A stretch of 64,000 nucleotides of DNA from Campylobacter concisus (GTDB taxonomy: Bacteria; Campylobacterota; Campylobacteria; Campylobacterales; Campylobacteraceae), in the NCBI RefSeq assembly GCF_001891085.1, contig NZ_JXUP01000004.1:62001-126000 (forward strand). Direction: 5' to 3'. Positions 36,925 through 46,792 of this stretch are shown piece by piece (the stretch's first letter is position 1; the number at the start of each line of letters is the position of its first letter). Under the pieces are notes generated by a model, which saw only the letters and a list, made by a program, of their open reading frames with translations, was not told where the DNA came from and did not search any database. A program made the position numbers and the translations under genes.

Positions 36925-37932
36925 ATGCCAAAAGCTTCACTGATTTCTATCGCTTCTTACATTCCAGAAAAAATTCTAACAAATTTTGACTTTGAGAAAA
37001 TGGTTGAAACAAGTGATGAATGGATAGTAAAGCGAACAGGTATCGAGCAAAGGCATATTGCAACTAACGAAACAACAAGTGACCTTGGTACAAAGGCTGG
37101 TGAATTAGCTATAAAACGCTCAGGACTTGATAAATCTCAAATCGATGCAATCATCTGTGCTACAATATCCCCAGATCATCTTTGTATGCCATCTACCGCT
37201 TGCAAAATAGCTGCAAATTTGGGTCTAAATTATGGAGTTACAGCATTTGACATAAGTGCAGCTTGTACAGGTTTTATTTATCTTTTAGAACTTGCAAATT
37301 CTCTCATTATTAGTGGCGCCAAAAAGAATATCTTAATCATCGGAGCCGAAAAATTAAGCTCTATTGTTGACTATACAGATAGAAGCACTTGTATACTATT
37401 TGGTGATGGGGCAGGCGCGGCTGTAATTAGTAGTAGCAATGAGAATGAGATCATCGATATTCATACAGCAAGTGACGGCAAACAAGCTGAACTTTTAATA
37501 ACTCCAGGATGCGGGAGTGTATTTCCAGCCAGTGAGGAAACACTAAAAAATAGACTAAATTTCATCCATATGAGTGGAAATGAAGTTTTTAAAATAGCAG
37601 TTCAAACACTTAGCAAAAGCGTAATAGAAATTCTGCATGCAAACAAAATGCAAAGCGAAGATATCGATTTTTTTATACCTCATCAAGCAAACATAAGAAT
37701 AATAGATGCAGTAAAAAATAGATTAAATTTTAAAGATGAGCAGTGTGTCTTAACTGTTGCTAAATATGGCAATACAAGCTCTGCTTCAATTCCGATGGCT
37801 ATAAATGATGCCTATGAAGACGGCCGCATCAAAAATGGTTCAGTTTTGCTTCTTGACGCTTTTGGTGGCGGTTTTACATGGGGATCAGCAATACTAAAAT
37901 TTGGCGGAAAAAATTTTAGCGACTTACAATAA
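36925..37932 (+). CDS. fabH: beta-ketoacyl-ACP synthase III
   Basis: This 335-residue enzyme condenses acetyl-CoA with malonyl-ACP to start fatty-acid synthesis. The catalytic triad is visible: Cys in AACTGF (~113), His in PHQANIRI (~250) and Asn in YGNTSSAS (~280). Last gene of the ndk-fabH operon; the 237 bases after it hold the ahpC promoter. Confidence 0.96.
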   Translation: MPKASLISIASYIPEKILTNFDFEKMVETSDEWIVKRTGIEQRHIATNETTSDLGTKAGELAIKRSGLDKSQIDAIICATISPDHLCMPSTACKIAANLGLNYGVTAFDISAACTGFIYLLELANSLIISGAKKNILIIGAEKLSSIVDYTDRSTCILFGDGAGAAVISSSNENEIIDIHTASDGKQAELLITPGCGSVFPASEETLKNRLNFIHMSGNEVFKIAVQTLSKSVIEILHANKMQSEDIDFFIPHQANIRIIDAVKNRLNFKDEQCVLTVAKYGNTSSASIPMAINDAYEDGRIKNGSVLLLDAFGGGFTWGSAILKFGGKNFSDLQ

Positions 37933-38127
37933 TTACAGCAAGTAATCTTTTAAATTTTTAGCAACGCTTTTACTAATTTCTTTCAAATACTCTCATCAAT
38001 AAAATTTTTAAAATTCAAATTTTTATCGCTTTTAATAAAAATCTATTTTCTACTCTTGCCAATAACGCTAAATTTGCTAAACAAAAATTTCTAAAATATG
38101 TTTAAACTAAATTTAATTTTGAATAGA

Positions 38128-38133
38128 TATAAT
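38128..38133 (+). promoter_or_regulatory. predicted -10 element of the peroxiredoxin gene
   Basis: TATAAT preceded by AGA lies 36 bases before the ATG at 38170, in a 237-base AT-rich spacer that holds no reading frame. PerR or other operator sites could not be identified by eye. Confidence 0.5.
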
Positions 38134-38169
38134 TTCGCAATCAATAAAATTTATTATTAAGGAGAACAA

Positions 38170-38769
38170 ATGTTAGTAACAAAAAAAGCACCTGATTTTA
38201 CAGCTGCAGCAGTTTTAGGAAACAATCAAATTGTAAATGATTTTAATCTTTATAAAAATATTGGCGAGAAAGGCGCGGTTGTATTTTTCTATCCAATGGA
38301 TTTTACTTTTGTTTGCCCAAGCGAAATTATCGCATTTGACAAAAGATATGACGAGTTCAAGTCACGTGGTATCGAAGTTATCGCAGTTTCATGCGACAAC
38401 CAATTTTCACATTTTGCATGGAAAGAGACTCCGGTAAACAAAGGCGGTATTGGTAAAGTTCGCTTCCCTATCGTAGCTGATATGACAAAATCAATAGCTC
38501 GCGGATTTGACGTACTTCTAGAAGATGCTGGTGTAGCGCTTCGCGGTAGTTTCTTGCTAGATAAAGACGGCACTGTTCGCCACGCAGTTATAAACGATCT
38601 TCCACTTGGCAGAAACATCGATGAGATGATAAGAATGGTAGATACTATGCTATTTACAAATGAGCACGGCGAAGTTTGTCCAGCTGGCTGGAACAAAGGT
38701 GATGCTGGCATGAAACCAAGCACTGAAGGTGTTGCTGACTACCTTTCACACAACGAAGGCAAACTATAA
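38170..38769 (+). CDS. ahpC: 2-Cys peroxiredoxin (AhpC/Tsa type)
   Basis: This 199-residue peroxidase reduces hydrogen peroxide and organic peroxides. The peroxidatic Cys is in DFTFVCPSEI (~50) and the resolving Cys in GEVCPAGWNKG (~171). The latter form is typical of Tsa-like enzymes reduced by thioredoxin. A strong AAGGAG site precedes the ATG. Codons are better adapted than in neighbours, consistent with high expression. C. jejuni has ahpC next to the fdxA-ndk block as well. Confidence 0.95.
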   Translation: MLVTKKAPDFTAAAVLGNNQIVNDFNLYKNIGEKGAVVFFYPMDFTFVCPSEIIAFDKRYDEFKSRGIEVIAVSCDNQFSHFAWKETPVNKGGIGKVRFPIVADMTKSIARGFDVLLEDAGVALRGSFLLDKDGTVRHAVINDLPLGRNIDEMIRMVDTMLFTNEHGEVCPAGWNKGDAGMKPSTEGVADYLSHNEGKL

Positions 38770-38774
38770 TCAAC

Positions 38775-38809
38775 AGAAATTTCTAGGTATCCTTTACCTA
38801 GAAATTTCT
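38775..38809. terminator. strong hairpin after ahpC
   Basis: A perfect 15-base inverted repeat, AGAAATTTCTAGGTA and its complement, with a 5-base loop, starts six bases after the stop codon. No T-tract follows, only CCTCC, so it may stabilise the mRNA end or act as a weak terminator. Confidence 0.6.
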
Positions 38810-38892
38810 CCTCCAAATAAATTTAAATACTTTTTTAATATAACTTTTTATATCATAGCCTTGGCTTTAATCAATAACATTCCGGAGACTAC

Positions 38893-39975
38893 ATGGATTT
38901 TAAAGGCAGGCAAGAGCTTGTAATAAATTGCGAAGATAGCATACTTAAATTAAGAGATAAATTTATCGATGACGGTATCAAATTTTGTAGGCAACTAACA
39001 TTTATCGTACCGCACGATCAGGTAAAAATTTGCCTTGAAAATATCTTTGATACACTACTTATTCAAAAGCCAAATGCTACACAGCTACAAGATGATTTGA
39101 ATAATCTAATACCAAAATCAAATGCAAGAGATGAATTAATCAATTTTCTACTTTTAAATTTGACCTTAAATTTTAGTCACTCTTGCGACAATAGCACTTT
39201 CGTAGGTTATTTCGTAAATGCCGTTTCAAGAATCAAAGAAATTTTATGTGGTGCCAAAGATCAGCAAGAAACAAATGTAAAAGACATGATCGAAACCGGA
39301 ACATTTTTTTATGAAGATCCGATCAATACTTTCACTCGCATGAAAAAAGCCAAGGTAAGGCCAGAGCTTTTAAATTTATATGATGGACTAAATATAAAAT
39401 ATGAGGCTGAAATTTTAGAAGTTAAAGAAGATAGTGTCGTTTTTCGCGTGGATATGATGCAAATTTTAGCCATGAAGCAAGACGGCAAAGGTTTTATTTT
39501 GCCAAATAGCTTTTTCTCAAAGCCTTTGTGTGCAGATATCATAAATTATAATATAACAGATAAAAGTGTTACTTTTTCAAATTTCTCGCTAAATACAACA
39601 ATGTATGCGTACAAAAGAAAATTCCAACGTATTTTACCAAATCGTTTTACCAAAACTATTATCAAAGGCAAACAAGACAAGATAGAAGGTAGTCTTTATG
39701 ATGTTTCCGAAGGCGGCATAAGTGTATTAAGTTCACAATCTGCAAATTTTAAAGATAACGAAGAATTAGAAGTCAATTTTGATCTCTTGATGTCTGAAAA
39801 AATGGTAAAAAGAGTTTCTTTAAGGCTAAAATTAGTTACTGAAATAACCTATAAAGGTTACATTAGATACTGTATGAAGCTTATCGATGATGATGAAACG
39901 ATAAAATATTTTACGCAAAAACGTATAAAAGAGACGCTTGACGAGCTTCGCTCACGTATAAATTTATACGAATAA
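38893..39975 (+). CDS. PilZ-domain protein, probable c-di-GMP effector
   Basis: This 360-residue protein has a C-terminal PilZ domain (about 235-350). The RxxxR motif is RKFQR near 236, and the second motif DVSEGG near 270 fits D/NxSxxG, so nucleotide binding looks possible. The N-terminal ~150 residues are helical with no family I recognise, and a middle beta domain resembles a YcgR-N-like barrel. It is followed by the DUF853 ATPase nine bases on. Partner and output (motility or adhesion) not shown. Confidence 0.78.
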   Translation: MDFKGRQELVINCEDSILKLRDKFIDDGIKFCRQLTFIVPHDQVKICLENIFDTLLIQKPNATQLQDDLNNLIPKSNARDELINFLLLNLTLNFSHSCDNSTFVGYFVNAVSRIKEILCGAKDQQETNVKDMIETGTFFYEDPINTFTRMKKAKVRPELLNLYDGLNIKYEAEILEVKEDSVVFRVDMMQILAMKQDGKGFILPNSFFSKPLCADIINYNITDKSVTFSNFSLNTTMYAYKRKFQRILPNRFTKTIIKGKQDKIEGSLYDVSEGGISVLSSQSANFKDNEELEVNFDLLMSEKMVKRVSLRLKLVTEITYKGYIRYCMKLIDDDETIKYFTQKRIKETLDELRSRINLYE

Positions 39976-39983
39976 GGCAATTA

Positions 39984-42272
39984 GTGAAAACCATACAAGA
40001 GAATTTAAAACTTTTTTACATCGGACTAAAAGATAAAGAGCCATTTTTTTATAAAAACAAGGACCTAACCACTCACGCAGCCATTATCGGTATGACTGGT
40101 AGCGGCAAAACGGGCCTTGGTATCACGCTTTTAGAAGAGGCCTGCATAGACAACATCCCCTCTATCATCATCGATCCAAAGGGCGATATCACAAATTTAG
40201 CCCTCACCTTTCCGCAGATGAGGCCGGAGGATTTTTTACCATACGTCGATGAAGCAGAAGCAGCCAACAAAGGTCAAAGCGTAGAGGAATTTGCCGCCTC
40301 TCAGGCCGAGCTTTGGAGAAACGGCATAGAGTCGAGCTTTCAAGACCTTGAGCGAGTAAAAATTTTAAAAGATAGCGCTAGCTTTAATATCTACACACCA
40401 AAAAGCTCAGCTGGCATAGGTGTGGCGCTACTTAGCGACTTTGCCTGCCCAAATATTAGTGACGAAGAAATTTTTAGCAACTATATAAACTCACTCGCAG
40501 CGTCGGTGCTATCGCTTATTGGCATGAGTTCAGAGGATATGAGCTCAAAAGAACAGCTGCTTATATCCACTATATTTGAGAGCAAATTTAAAGAGCAAAA
40601 AGACGTCAGCATCGAAGAGCTCATAAATTTCATAGCAAATCCGCCGTTTAAAAAGATAGGCGTTTTTGACGTGGATACCTTTTATCCAAGCAGTGAGCGC
40701 CTAAAGCTTGCCATGAAGATAAACGCACTCATCGCAAGCCCAAGCTTTAAGGGCTGGACACAGGGCGTTAGACTTGAAATTTCAAAGATGCTTTTTGACG
40801 AAAACGGTAAAGCAAAGTGTAATATCTTTACGATCTCACATCTAAATGACGCTGAAAGGATGTTTTTTGTCACCCTTTTACTAAACGAGATCATCGCGTG
40901 GATGCGCGGCACAGAGGGCACTAGCTCACTTAGAGCGATCCTATACATGGATGAAATTTTTGGCTTCTTTCCGCCAAACGCAAACCCTCCGTCAAAAACG
41001 CCTATGCTCACGCTCTTAAAACAAGCCCGTGCATTTGGTTTAGGCTGCGTCTTAAGCACGCAAAACCCGGTCGATCTTGACTACAAAGGCCTTAGCAACA
41101 TCGGCACTTGGTTCATCGGCCGCCTCCAAACAGCGCAGGACAAAGCCCGCGTGATCGACGGGCTAAGCGGCATCGCAGGCTCAAGCTTAGACAAAGCCTC
41201 GCTTGAAAATCTCATATCAAATTTAGCCAAAAGAAATTTCTTACTCAAAAATATAAACGAGGACGGCCTAAACGTCATCTCCACGCGCTGGGCACTTAGC
41301 TATCTAAAAGGTCCGTTAAGCCGTGAGCAAATTTCAAATTTAATGAAAGATAAAAAAGAAAATTTAAGTAGTCCAAGCGTGGATAAAAGCGAGATGAAAT
41401 TTAGCGCAAAACCTATCATCTCAAGTGCGATCACGCAGCTTTATGCTAACTCAAAAAGTCTTACACCAAATTTGCTAGCAAGCGCAAAAGTGAGAATTTA
41501 CGACACTAAAAAGGGCATAGACAGCGTTTGTGAGGTGAGCTATCTTTACGAGCTTAGTGAAGATGACAAAGAACCAAACTGGAGCGAGGCTAGCGAAGGC
41601 ATGCACGTTGATGCGAGCGAAAATGAACCAAGCGGTGCAAGCTTTGCTGCTGTGCCAAATTTCATAACGAGCGCTAAAAATTTTGACGCTTTAGAGAAAG
41701 ATTTTAAAGAGTTTTTGTATAGAAATTTCAAATTTAATACCTTTGAAGCGATGGGAATTTACTCAAAAGAAAACGAGTCAAAAGAGGAGTTTTTCATAAG
41801 ACTTCAAGATAAGTGCAATGAAATTTTAGAGGAGCAAACCGCAAAACTCACGGCTAAATTTGAAAAAGAGCAAAAAAGCTTGCAAGACAAGCTAAACAAG
41901 GCTCTAGCAAAGCTTGATAAAGAGCAAAAAGAGATGACCACAAGTGGGCTTGATGCTGCCATAAATATAGGCGCTAGCATACTTGGAGCGATATTTGGCA
42001 ACAAGCTTTTATCTCGTCAAAATGCGGGCAAAATCGCATCAAGTGCAAGAAGCGCTAATAGAGTCTTAAAAGAGCGAAGTGATGTAAAGCTTAGTGAGCA
42101 AAGTGTAAATGATATAAATTTAGCCATAAGCGAGCTTGAAGAGAAATTTGCACAAGAGTGCGATGCGTTAAAAGAAGCAAATGATGTTAAAAACATCACG
42201 ATAAACGAAACGCAAATTTCACCAAAGAAAAGCGATATCTATGACGAGAAAGTCGTACTTTTGTGGAGATGA
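39984..42272 (+). CDS. HerA-like ATPase, DUF853 family
   Basis: This 762-residue P-loop ATPase of the HerA/FtsK superclass has Walker A GMTGSGKTG at ~38, Walker B LYMDEIFGFFPP at ~320, and SIIIDPKGDI. The family (YjgR in E. coli) is of unknown function. A coiled-coil from about 605 to 645 and an Ala/Gly-rich hydrophobic stretch (GLDAAINIGASILGAIF) near 655 lie in the C-terminal part. The start is GTG. It is probably cotranscribed with the PilZ gene. Confidence 0.86.
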   Translation: MKTIQENLKLFYIGLKDKEPFFYKNKDLTTHAAIIGMTGSGKTGLGITLLEEACIDNIPSIIIDPKGDITNLALTFPQMRPEDFLPYVDEAEAANKGQSVEEFAASQAELWRNGIESSFQDLERVKILKDSASFNIYTPKSSAGIGVALLSDFACPNISDEEIFSNYINSLAASVLSLIGMSSEDMSSKEQLLISTIFESKFKEQKDVSIEELINFIANPPFKKIGVFDVDTFYPSSERLKLAMKINALIASPSFKGWTQGVRLEISKMLFDENGKAKCNIFTISHLNDAERMFFVTLLLNEIIAWMRGTEGTSSLRAILYMDEIFGFFPPNANPPSKTPMLTLLKQARAFGLGCVLSTQNPVDLDYKGLSNIGTWFIGRLQTAQDKARVIDGLSGIAGSSLDKASLENLISNLAKRNFLLKNINEDGLNVISTRWALSYLKGPLSREQISNLMKDKKENLSSPSVDKSEMKFSAKPIISSAITQLYANSKSLTPNLLASAKVRIYDTKKGIDSVCEVSYLYELSEDDKEPNWSEASEGMHVDASENEPSGASFAAVPNFITSAKNFDALEKDFKEFLYRNFKFNTFEAMGIYSKENESKEEFFIRLQDKCNEILEEQTAKLTAKFEKEQKSLQDKLNKALAKLDKEQKEMTTSGLDAAINIGASILGAIFGNKLLSRQNAGKIASSARSANRVLKERSDVKLSEQSVNDINLAISELEEKFAQECDALKEANDVKNITINETQISPKKSDIYDEKVVLLWR

Positions 42273-42330
42273 TTTATAAAAAAATTAGTATTTTTTTAAT
42301 ATCATTTCTGTTAAATTTAAAAGGTAAAAT

Positions 42331-42942
42331 ATGCAAAATTTAATACTTTATGCCGTTAGCTACCTGCTTGGTAGCATCCCATCAGGGCTCATACTAGCAA
42401 AAATTTTTGGACATGTTGATATAAAAAAAGAGGGCAGCAAAAGCATAGGCGCGACAAATGTTTTAAGGGTTTTAAAGCAAACAAACCCAAAACTCGCCAA
42501 AAAGCTAGCCATTTTAACCGTAGTTTGTGACGTATTAAAGGGCGTTTTGCCACTCATCATAGCCTCTTTGCTTGGAGCTAGCCAAAGCGTGCTTTGGACG
42601 ATGGCAGTTTTAAGCGTTGCGGGGCATTGTTTTTCTATATTTTTGGGCTTTCAAGGTGGCAAAGGCGTGGCAACCGGAGCTGGCGTGCTCGCATTTTTCT
42701 TACCAGTTGAGATAATAATCGCTCTTGTCGTTTGGTTTTTAGTCGGTAAATTTTTAAAGATAAGCTCTCTAGCCTCGCTATGCGCGCTGATAGCTCTCAT
42801 CGCATCAAGCTTTATCATCCACCCAGAGTTAGATGAAATTTACACACATGCTCCGATACTAATCATCGCATTTTTGGTGGTTTATAAACACATACCAAAT
42901 ATCGTTCGTTTAATATCCGGTAAGGAGAAAAAAGTCGTATGA
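42331..42942 (+). CDS. plsY: acyl-phosphate glycerol-3-phosphate acyltransferase
   Basis: This 203-residue membrane protein with about five helices transfers the acyl group from acyl-phosphate (made by PlsX) to glycerol-3-phosphate. The three family motifs are visible: GSIPSGLILAK, the KKEGSKSIGATNVLRV glycine/phosphate loop, and GFQGGKGVATGAG. It overlaps folB by four bases. Confidence 0.95.
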   Translation: MQNLILYAVSYLLGSIPSGLILAKIFGHVDIKKEGSKSIGATNVLRVLKQTNPKLAKKLAILTVVCDVLKGVLPLIIASLLGASQSVLWTMAVLSVAGHCFSIFLGFQGGKGVATGAGVLAFFLPVEIIIALVVWFLVGKFLKISSLASLCALIALIASSFIIHPELDEIYTHAPILIIAFLVVYKHIPNIVRLISGKEKKVV

Positions 42943-43265
42943 AAAGCGAGATGACGACGATCATTAAAGATTATAAATTTGAAACGATCATCGGAATGCT
43001 TGATTTTGAGCGAGTCGCTAAGCAAGAGGTGCAAATGAATCTAGAAATTTGCTCAACTAGCTTTATTGATTATGTTTTAATTATTGACTTTGTTAAAAAT
43101 TTTTATAATGAAAGACAGTTTCAAAGCGTTGAAGAGTCTCTTGAAGAAACCAGCAAAGCATTAAAAGAGAAATTTAGCTCACTAACTAGCCTTAAAATGG
43201 AAATTTTAAAAACAGAAATTTTGCCAAATGCAGTTGTTGGAGCAAAAATAAACACTATTTTTTAA
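42939..43265 (+). CDS. folB: dihydroneopterin aldolase family protein
   Basis: This 108-residue FolB-like protein of folate synthesis is in an ATGA overlap with plsY. The N-terminal IIGMLDFERVAKQEVQMNLEI segment resembles the FolB substrate loop (IGxxxxER...Q). It is shorter and more divergent than typical FolB (~120), as in C. jejuni Cj0356c beside cosR. The assignment rests partly on context. Confidence 0.78.
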   Translation: MKSEMTTIIKDYKFETIIGMLDFERVAKQEVQMNLEICSTSFIDYVLIIDFVKNFYNERQFQSVEESLEETSKALKEKFSSLTSLKMEILKTEILPNAVVGAKINTIF

Positions 43266-43305
43266 AAATTTATTAAACTATCTTGAAATATTGCTTAATT
43301 TATGA

Positions 43306-43311
43306 TACAAT
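43306..43311 (+). promoter_or_regulatory. predicted -10 element of cosR
   Basis: TACAAT preceded by TGA lies 31 bases before the ATG at 43342. The 76-base spacer after folB otherwise holds nothing recognisable. Confidence 0.45.
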
Positions 43312-43341
43312 CGCCCATAAATTTTAGTTTAAGGAAGCAAA

Positions 43342-44013
43342 ATGCGTATTTTAATAGTTGAAGATGAAGTGACGCTAAATAAGACGATTGCTGAGGGCTT
43401 GCAAGAGTTTGGCTATCAAACTGATAGCTCTGAAAATTTTAAAGATGCCGAGTACTATATAGGCATCAGAAACTACGATCTAGTTTTGACTGATTGGATG
43501 CTTCAAGATGGCGATGGCATAGATCTTATAAACATCATCAAACATAAATCTCCACGCACTTCAGTTGTAGTTCTTTCTGCAAAAGATGACAAAGAAAGCG
43601 AAATAAAAGCACTTAGAGCTGGTGCTGATGACTATATCAAAAAGCCATTTGATTTTGATATCCTAGTAGCTAGACTTGAAGCAAGACTACGCTTTGGTGG
43701 CACAAATATTATAAAAATCGATGAGCTCATCATCAATCCAGATGAGGAGAAGATCACATATTTAGGTCGTGATATTGAGCTTAAGGGCAAACCTTTTGAA
43801 GTCCTAACTCATCTTGCAAGACACTCAGATCAGATAGTATCTAAAGAGCAACTACTTGATGCTATCTGGGAAGAGCCAGAGCTTGTAACTCCAAACGTCA
43901 TTGAAGTCGCTATCAACCAAATCCGCCAAAAAATGGATAAACCACTAAATATTTCAACAATTGAAACTGTTAGAAGACGCGGATATAGATTTTGTTTTCC
44001 CAAAAAAGCCTAA
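43342..44013 (+). CDS. cosR: CosR-type OmpR-family response regulator with intact phospho-acceptor
   Basis: This 223-residue regulator is orthologous to C. jejuni CosR, judging from the nearly invariant C-terminal DNA-binding half (ELKGKPFEVLTHLARHSDQIVSKEQ onwards) and its position after folB. In C. jejuni CosR is an orphan regulator of oxidative-stress genes whose receiver lacks the usual Asp. Here the receiver looks canonical: acidic Glu7/Asp8, Asp51 in LVLTDWML, a Ser/Thr-type LSAKDD, and Lys in YIKKPF. A histidine kinase gene overlaps its end by 22 bases. It may thus work as a normal two-component pair. Confidence 0.9.
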   Translation: MRILIVEDEVTLNKTIAEGLQEFGYQTDSSENFKDAEYYIGIRNYDLVLTDWMLQDGDGIDLINIIKHKSPRTSVVVLSAKDDKESEIKALRAGADDYIKKPFDFDILVARLEARLRFGGTNIIKIDELIINPDEEKITYLGRDIELKGKPFEVLTHLARHSDQIVSKEQLLDAIWEEPELVTPNVIEVAINQIRQKMDKPLNISTIETVRRRGYRFCFPKKA

Positions 44014-45269
44014 GGAATAGATTTATACTACAATTAGCATCTGGTGCTATGATGCTAATTGTAGTTATTTCGGTAATGCTTTATCACTATATAAGGGTTA
44101 CCGTTTTTCAAAGTGTAGTTAATGAGCTAAACTATCAAGCAGAAGCTTATAAAAAAAATCCTCAGAATTTCAATCCTTTAAATTCAAAAACATTTACGAT
44201 AGAAAATCCAAATAAAACTCTAGTAACGATAAAAACAGACGAGCCACAAGATAAAGAAACATATATCGTAACGCAAAAATCAAAGGATCAAAGTAAAACT
44301 ATCTTAATAACAAAACTCGATGAAAGCAGTTATTTAAGCCTAGAAAAAGATACTACTCTTCAAGCTCATATAGTAGAAGAAATTTTTATAGATATTATAA
44401 TCGTAAATGTGTCAGCGATACTTTTGGTGCTTTTTTATGCACTATTTTTATCAAGAATGCTTTTAATACCTATAAAAATTTTGAGTCACAAACTTACAAA
44501 TTTAGACGAAAAATTTCTTCATGAGATAGATATAAAGAGCCTACCAGATGAATTTTTACCACTTGGACAGAGTATAAATAGGCTAATCTCTCGAATCCAA
44601 ACATTTGTCTTATACCAAAAAGAACTTTTTGTAGGCGTGGCACATGAGTTAAAAACACCGTTGGCTGTAATGAAAACAAAAAATGAAGTTACGCTTTTAA
44701 AGCCACGCGAGAGTGAAAAATATATCGAGGCTCTAAAATCAAATAATGAAGCTATAAACGGCATGAACGCAATGATAAGTTCTGTGCTTGAGATCGGTCG
44801 CCAAGAGGGGGCTCAGTTTGAAGAGCCAGTAAATACCGATGTCATAGGATTTTTAAAAAAACTTGCTAAAAACTATGAGATACTTGCAAAAAATGATGAA
44901 AAAAATATAAAACTAGACCTAAAACCAGAAATTTTAAATCTAAAAATACAAACTAGCTTACTAACCCACATTGTGCAAAATTTTGTTCAAAATGCCATTA
45001 AATTTTCACCAAAAAATAGCACCATTAAGATTAGCTCTAAGCTCATAAAAAATAAATTTATCGTCGAAGTAATAGATGAAGGAATAGGCATAGATGAGAG
45101 TAAAGATTTATTTGCTCCATTTAAAAGATACGGCGACAAAGGTGGTGCTGGGCTTGGGTTGTTTCTAGCTAAAGGTGCAGCGCAGGCTCTTGGTGGCGAA
45201 GTAGATATTAAAAATAGAAACGATAGAAGCGGTGCAGTCGCAAGCCTAGTTTTAAATATAAAAGGATAA
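43992..45269 (+). CDS. sensor histidine kinase paired with CosR
   Basis: This 425-residue kinase has two membrane helices (about 10-32 and 130-152) flanking a ~95-residue periplasmic sensor domain, then a HAMP-like linker. The H-box VAHELKTPLAVMKTKNE is at ~218, the N-box IVQNFVQNAIKFSP at ~325, and G-boxes DEGIGID and GGAGLGLFLAKG follow. The TTG start lies within the cosR end; no better start precedes the first membrane helix. C. jejuni has no kinase at this position. The gppA/ppx gene starts two bases after the stop. Confidence 0.85.
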   Translation: MFSQKSLRNRFILQLASGAMMLIVVISVMLYHYIRVTVFQSVVNELNYQAEAYKKNPQNFNPLNSKTFTIENPNKTLVTIKTDEPQDKETYIVTQKSKDQSKTILITKLDESSYLSLEKDTTLQAHIVEEIFIDIIIVNVSAILLVLFYALFLSRMLLIPIKILSHKLTNLDEKFLHEIDIKSLPDEFLPLGQSINRLISRIQTFVLYQKELFVGVAHELKTPLAVMKTKNEVTLLKPRESEKYIEALKSNNEAINGMNAMISSVLEIGRQEGAQFEEPVNTDVIGFLKKLAKNYEILAKNDEKNIKLDLKPEILNLKIQTSLLTHIVQNFVQNAIKFSPKNSTIKISSKLIKNKFIVEVIDEGIGIDESKDLFAPFKRYGDKGGAGLGLFLAKGAAQALGGEVDIKNRNDRSGAVASLVLNIKG

Positions 45270-45271
45270 AA

Positions 45272-46720
45272 ATGGCAAAAAGAACCGCAGTAATCGACCT
45301 TGGCTCAAATTCTATGCGAATGGCGATATTTGAGAGAACGTCGCGTTTAGCGTTTTTTATACTAGCTGAGTATAAAACGAAAGTGCGTCTAGGCGAAGGC
45401 GGATATGGTTCAAACAATGAAATATCCGAAAGTTCAATGGAAAAAGCACTAAAGGCTTTTAGCGAATTTTCAAATATCATAGAAAGCTACAAATGCAATA
45501 AAGTCTTATGTGTTGGCACTTCAGCACTTAGGGACGCTCCAAACGCAAATGTTCTGATCTCTCTTTTAAGAAAAAAACTTGGCATAAATTTAAAAGTCAT
45601 AGACGGCAAAGAAGAGGCTACTTTTGGTGCGATCGCAGCCAAAAATTTACTCCATAACATCGATGAATGCGTCACTATCGATATCGGTGGCGGATCAACT
45701 GAACTTGCCAGAATAAGCAAAGGCAAAATATTAGATACGCTCTCGCTTGACATTGGCACAGTTAGGTTAAAAGAGCTTTTTTTTGATAAGAAAAACTTAA
45801 ATAAATTGCCAAAATTTTTAGAACAAGTTACAAAACAGATAGATGAGCGATTTAAATGCCAAAATATAATCGCTATTGGTGGCTCTCTTAGAGCGATATC
45901 ATCTGCTATAATGAGCAAAAATTCATACCCCCTTTCTTCGCTTCATGGCTTTTGCTATAAGCTTAGCGACGAGCAAGCCTATATCGAGAGCATCGCAAAT
46001 ATTAGCGTGCTTGAGCTAAATAAATTTCCTATTAAAAAAGACAGATACGACACCATTAGAGAGGGTGCACATATCTTTTTGGCCCTCGCCAAAGCTCTAA
46101 ATGCCAAAAATATTATAACAAGTGGGGTTGGCGTAAGAGAGGGAGTGTTCTTAAAAGATTTTTTACGCCCTAGCCTTAAATTTCCGCAAAATTTTAATCC
46201 AAGTATCAAAAGTTTGCAAGATCGTTTTATATTATCATGCAATAAATCGGTCACAAGATATGCAAAAGATATATTTATGGTATTAAAAAAGCTTCATGGT
46301 CTAAGCGATAACTATCTTGAAGTGCTTTTAGTTGCTGCAAAACTTCACAATGTTGGTCAAGAGATTGGCTTTTATGGCGATCATAAAAACTCAGCCTATA
46401 TAGTCCTAAATGCCTTAAATTATGGCTTTTCGCATGAACAAAAAGCATTGATTGCAGTAGTAATTGGCACAAACGGAAAGAAAAATATCTATGAATTTGA
46501 GCGATATAAAAATTTACTTCCAAAAGCCGAGTGTATAAGATGGCTGAGTTTTATACTCTCACTTGCAAAGGCACTTGATCTAACCTGTGAAAGGCTAAAT
46601 CTAAACTTCGAATTTAGTGGGCATACGCTAAAAATAGAAGGCGCAAAAGAATTTGCTATGGCAAAAGAAGAGATAAAAAAGATCACAAAGCCTGAAATTT
46701 TTGCTATTTCGTTTGTATAA
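45272..46720 (+). CDS. ppx: Ppx/GppA family phosphatase
   Basis: This 482-residue protein has the ASKHA-fold N-terminus AVIDLGSNSMRMAIFE and TIDIGGGSTELAR phosphate motifs, then an HD-like C-terminal domain (AAKLHNVGQEIGF). The family hydrolyses polyphosphate or pppGpp and thereby affects the stringent response. The two activities cannot be separated by eye. It matches C. jejuni Cj0353c, which is also close to cosR. Cotranscribed with cosR and the kinase. Confidence 0.85.
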   Translation: MAKRTAVIDLGSNSMRMAIFERTSRLAFFILAEYKTKVRLGEGGYGSNNEISESSMEKALKAFSEFSNIIESYKCNKVLCVGTSALRDAPNANVLISLLRKKLGINLKVIDGKEEATFGAIAAKNLLHNIDECVTIDIGGGSTELARISKGKILDTLSLDIGTVRLKELFFDKKNLNKLPKFLEQVTKQIDERFKCQNIIAIGGSLRAISSAIMSKNSYPLSSLHGFCYKLSDEQAYIESIANISVLELNKFPIKKDRYDTIREGAHIFLALAKALNAKNIITSGVGVREGVFLKDFLRPSLKFPQNFNPSIKSLQDRFILSCNKSVTRYAKDIFMVLKKLHGLSDNYLEVLLVAAKLHNVGQEIGFYGDHKNSAYIVLNALNYGFSHEQKALIAVVIGTNGKKNIYEFERYKNLLPKAECIRWLSFILSLAKALDLTCERLNLNFEFSGHTLKIEGAKEFAMAKEEIKKITKPEIFAISFV

Positions 46721-46761
46721 ATTTTGAAACTAGCTTTAACGCATAAAAATTTAAATTGGAT

Positions 46762-46792
46762 GAGAATTTTAGCTAAAACTACTAAAATTCTC
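46762..46792. terminator. bidirectional hairpin between ppx and fliO
   Basis: GAGAATTTTAG and CTAAAATTCTC form a perfect 11-base stem with a 9-base loop. Its right arm includes the stop codon of the minus-strand fliO gene. Convergent gene ends on both sides make a shared terminator plausible. Confidence 0.6.
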
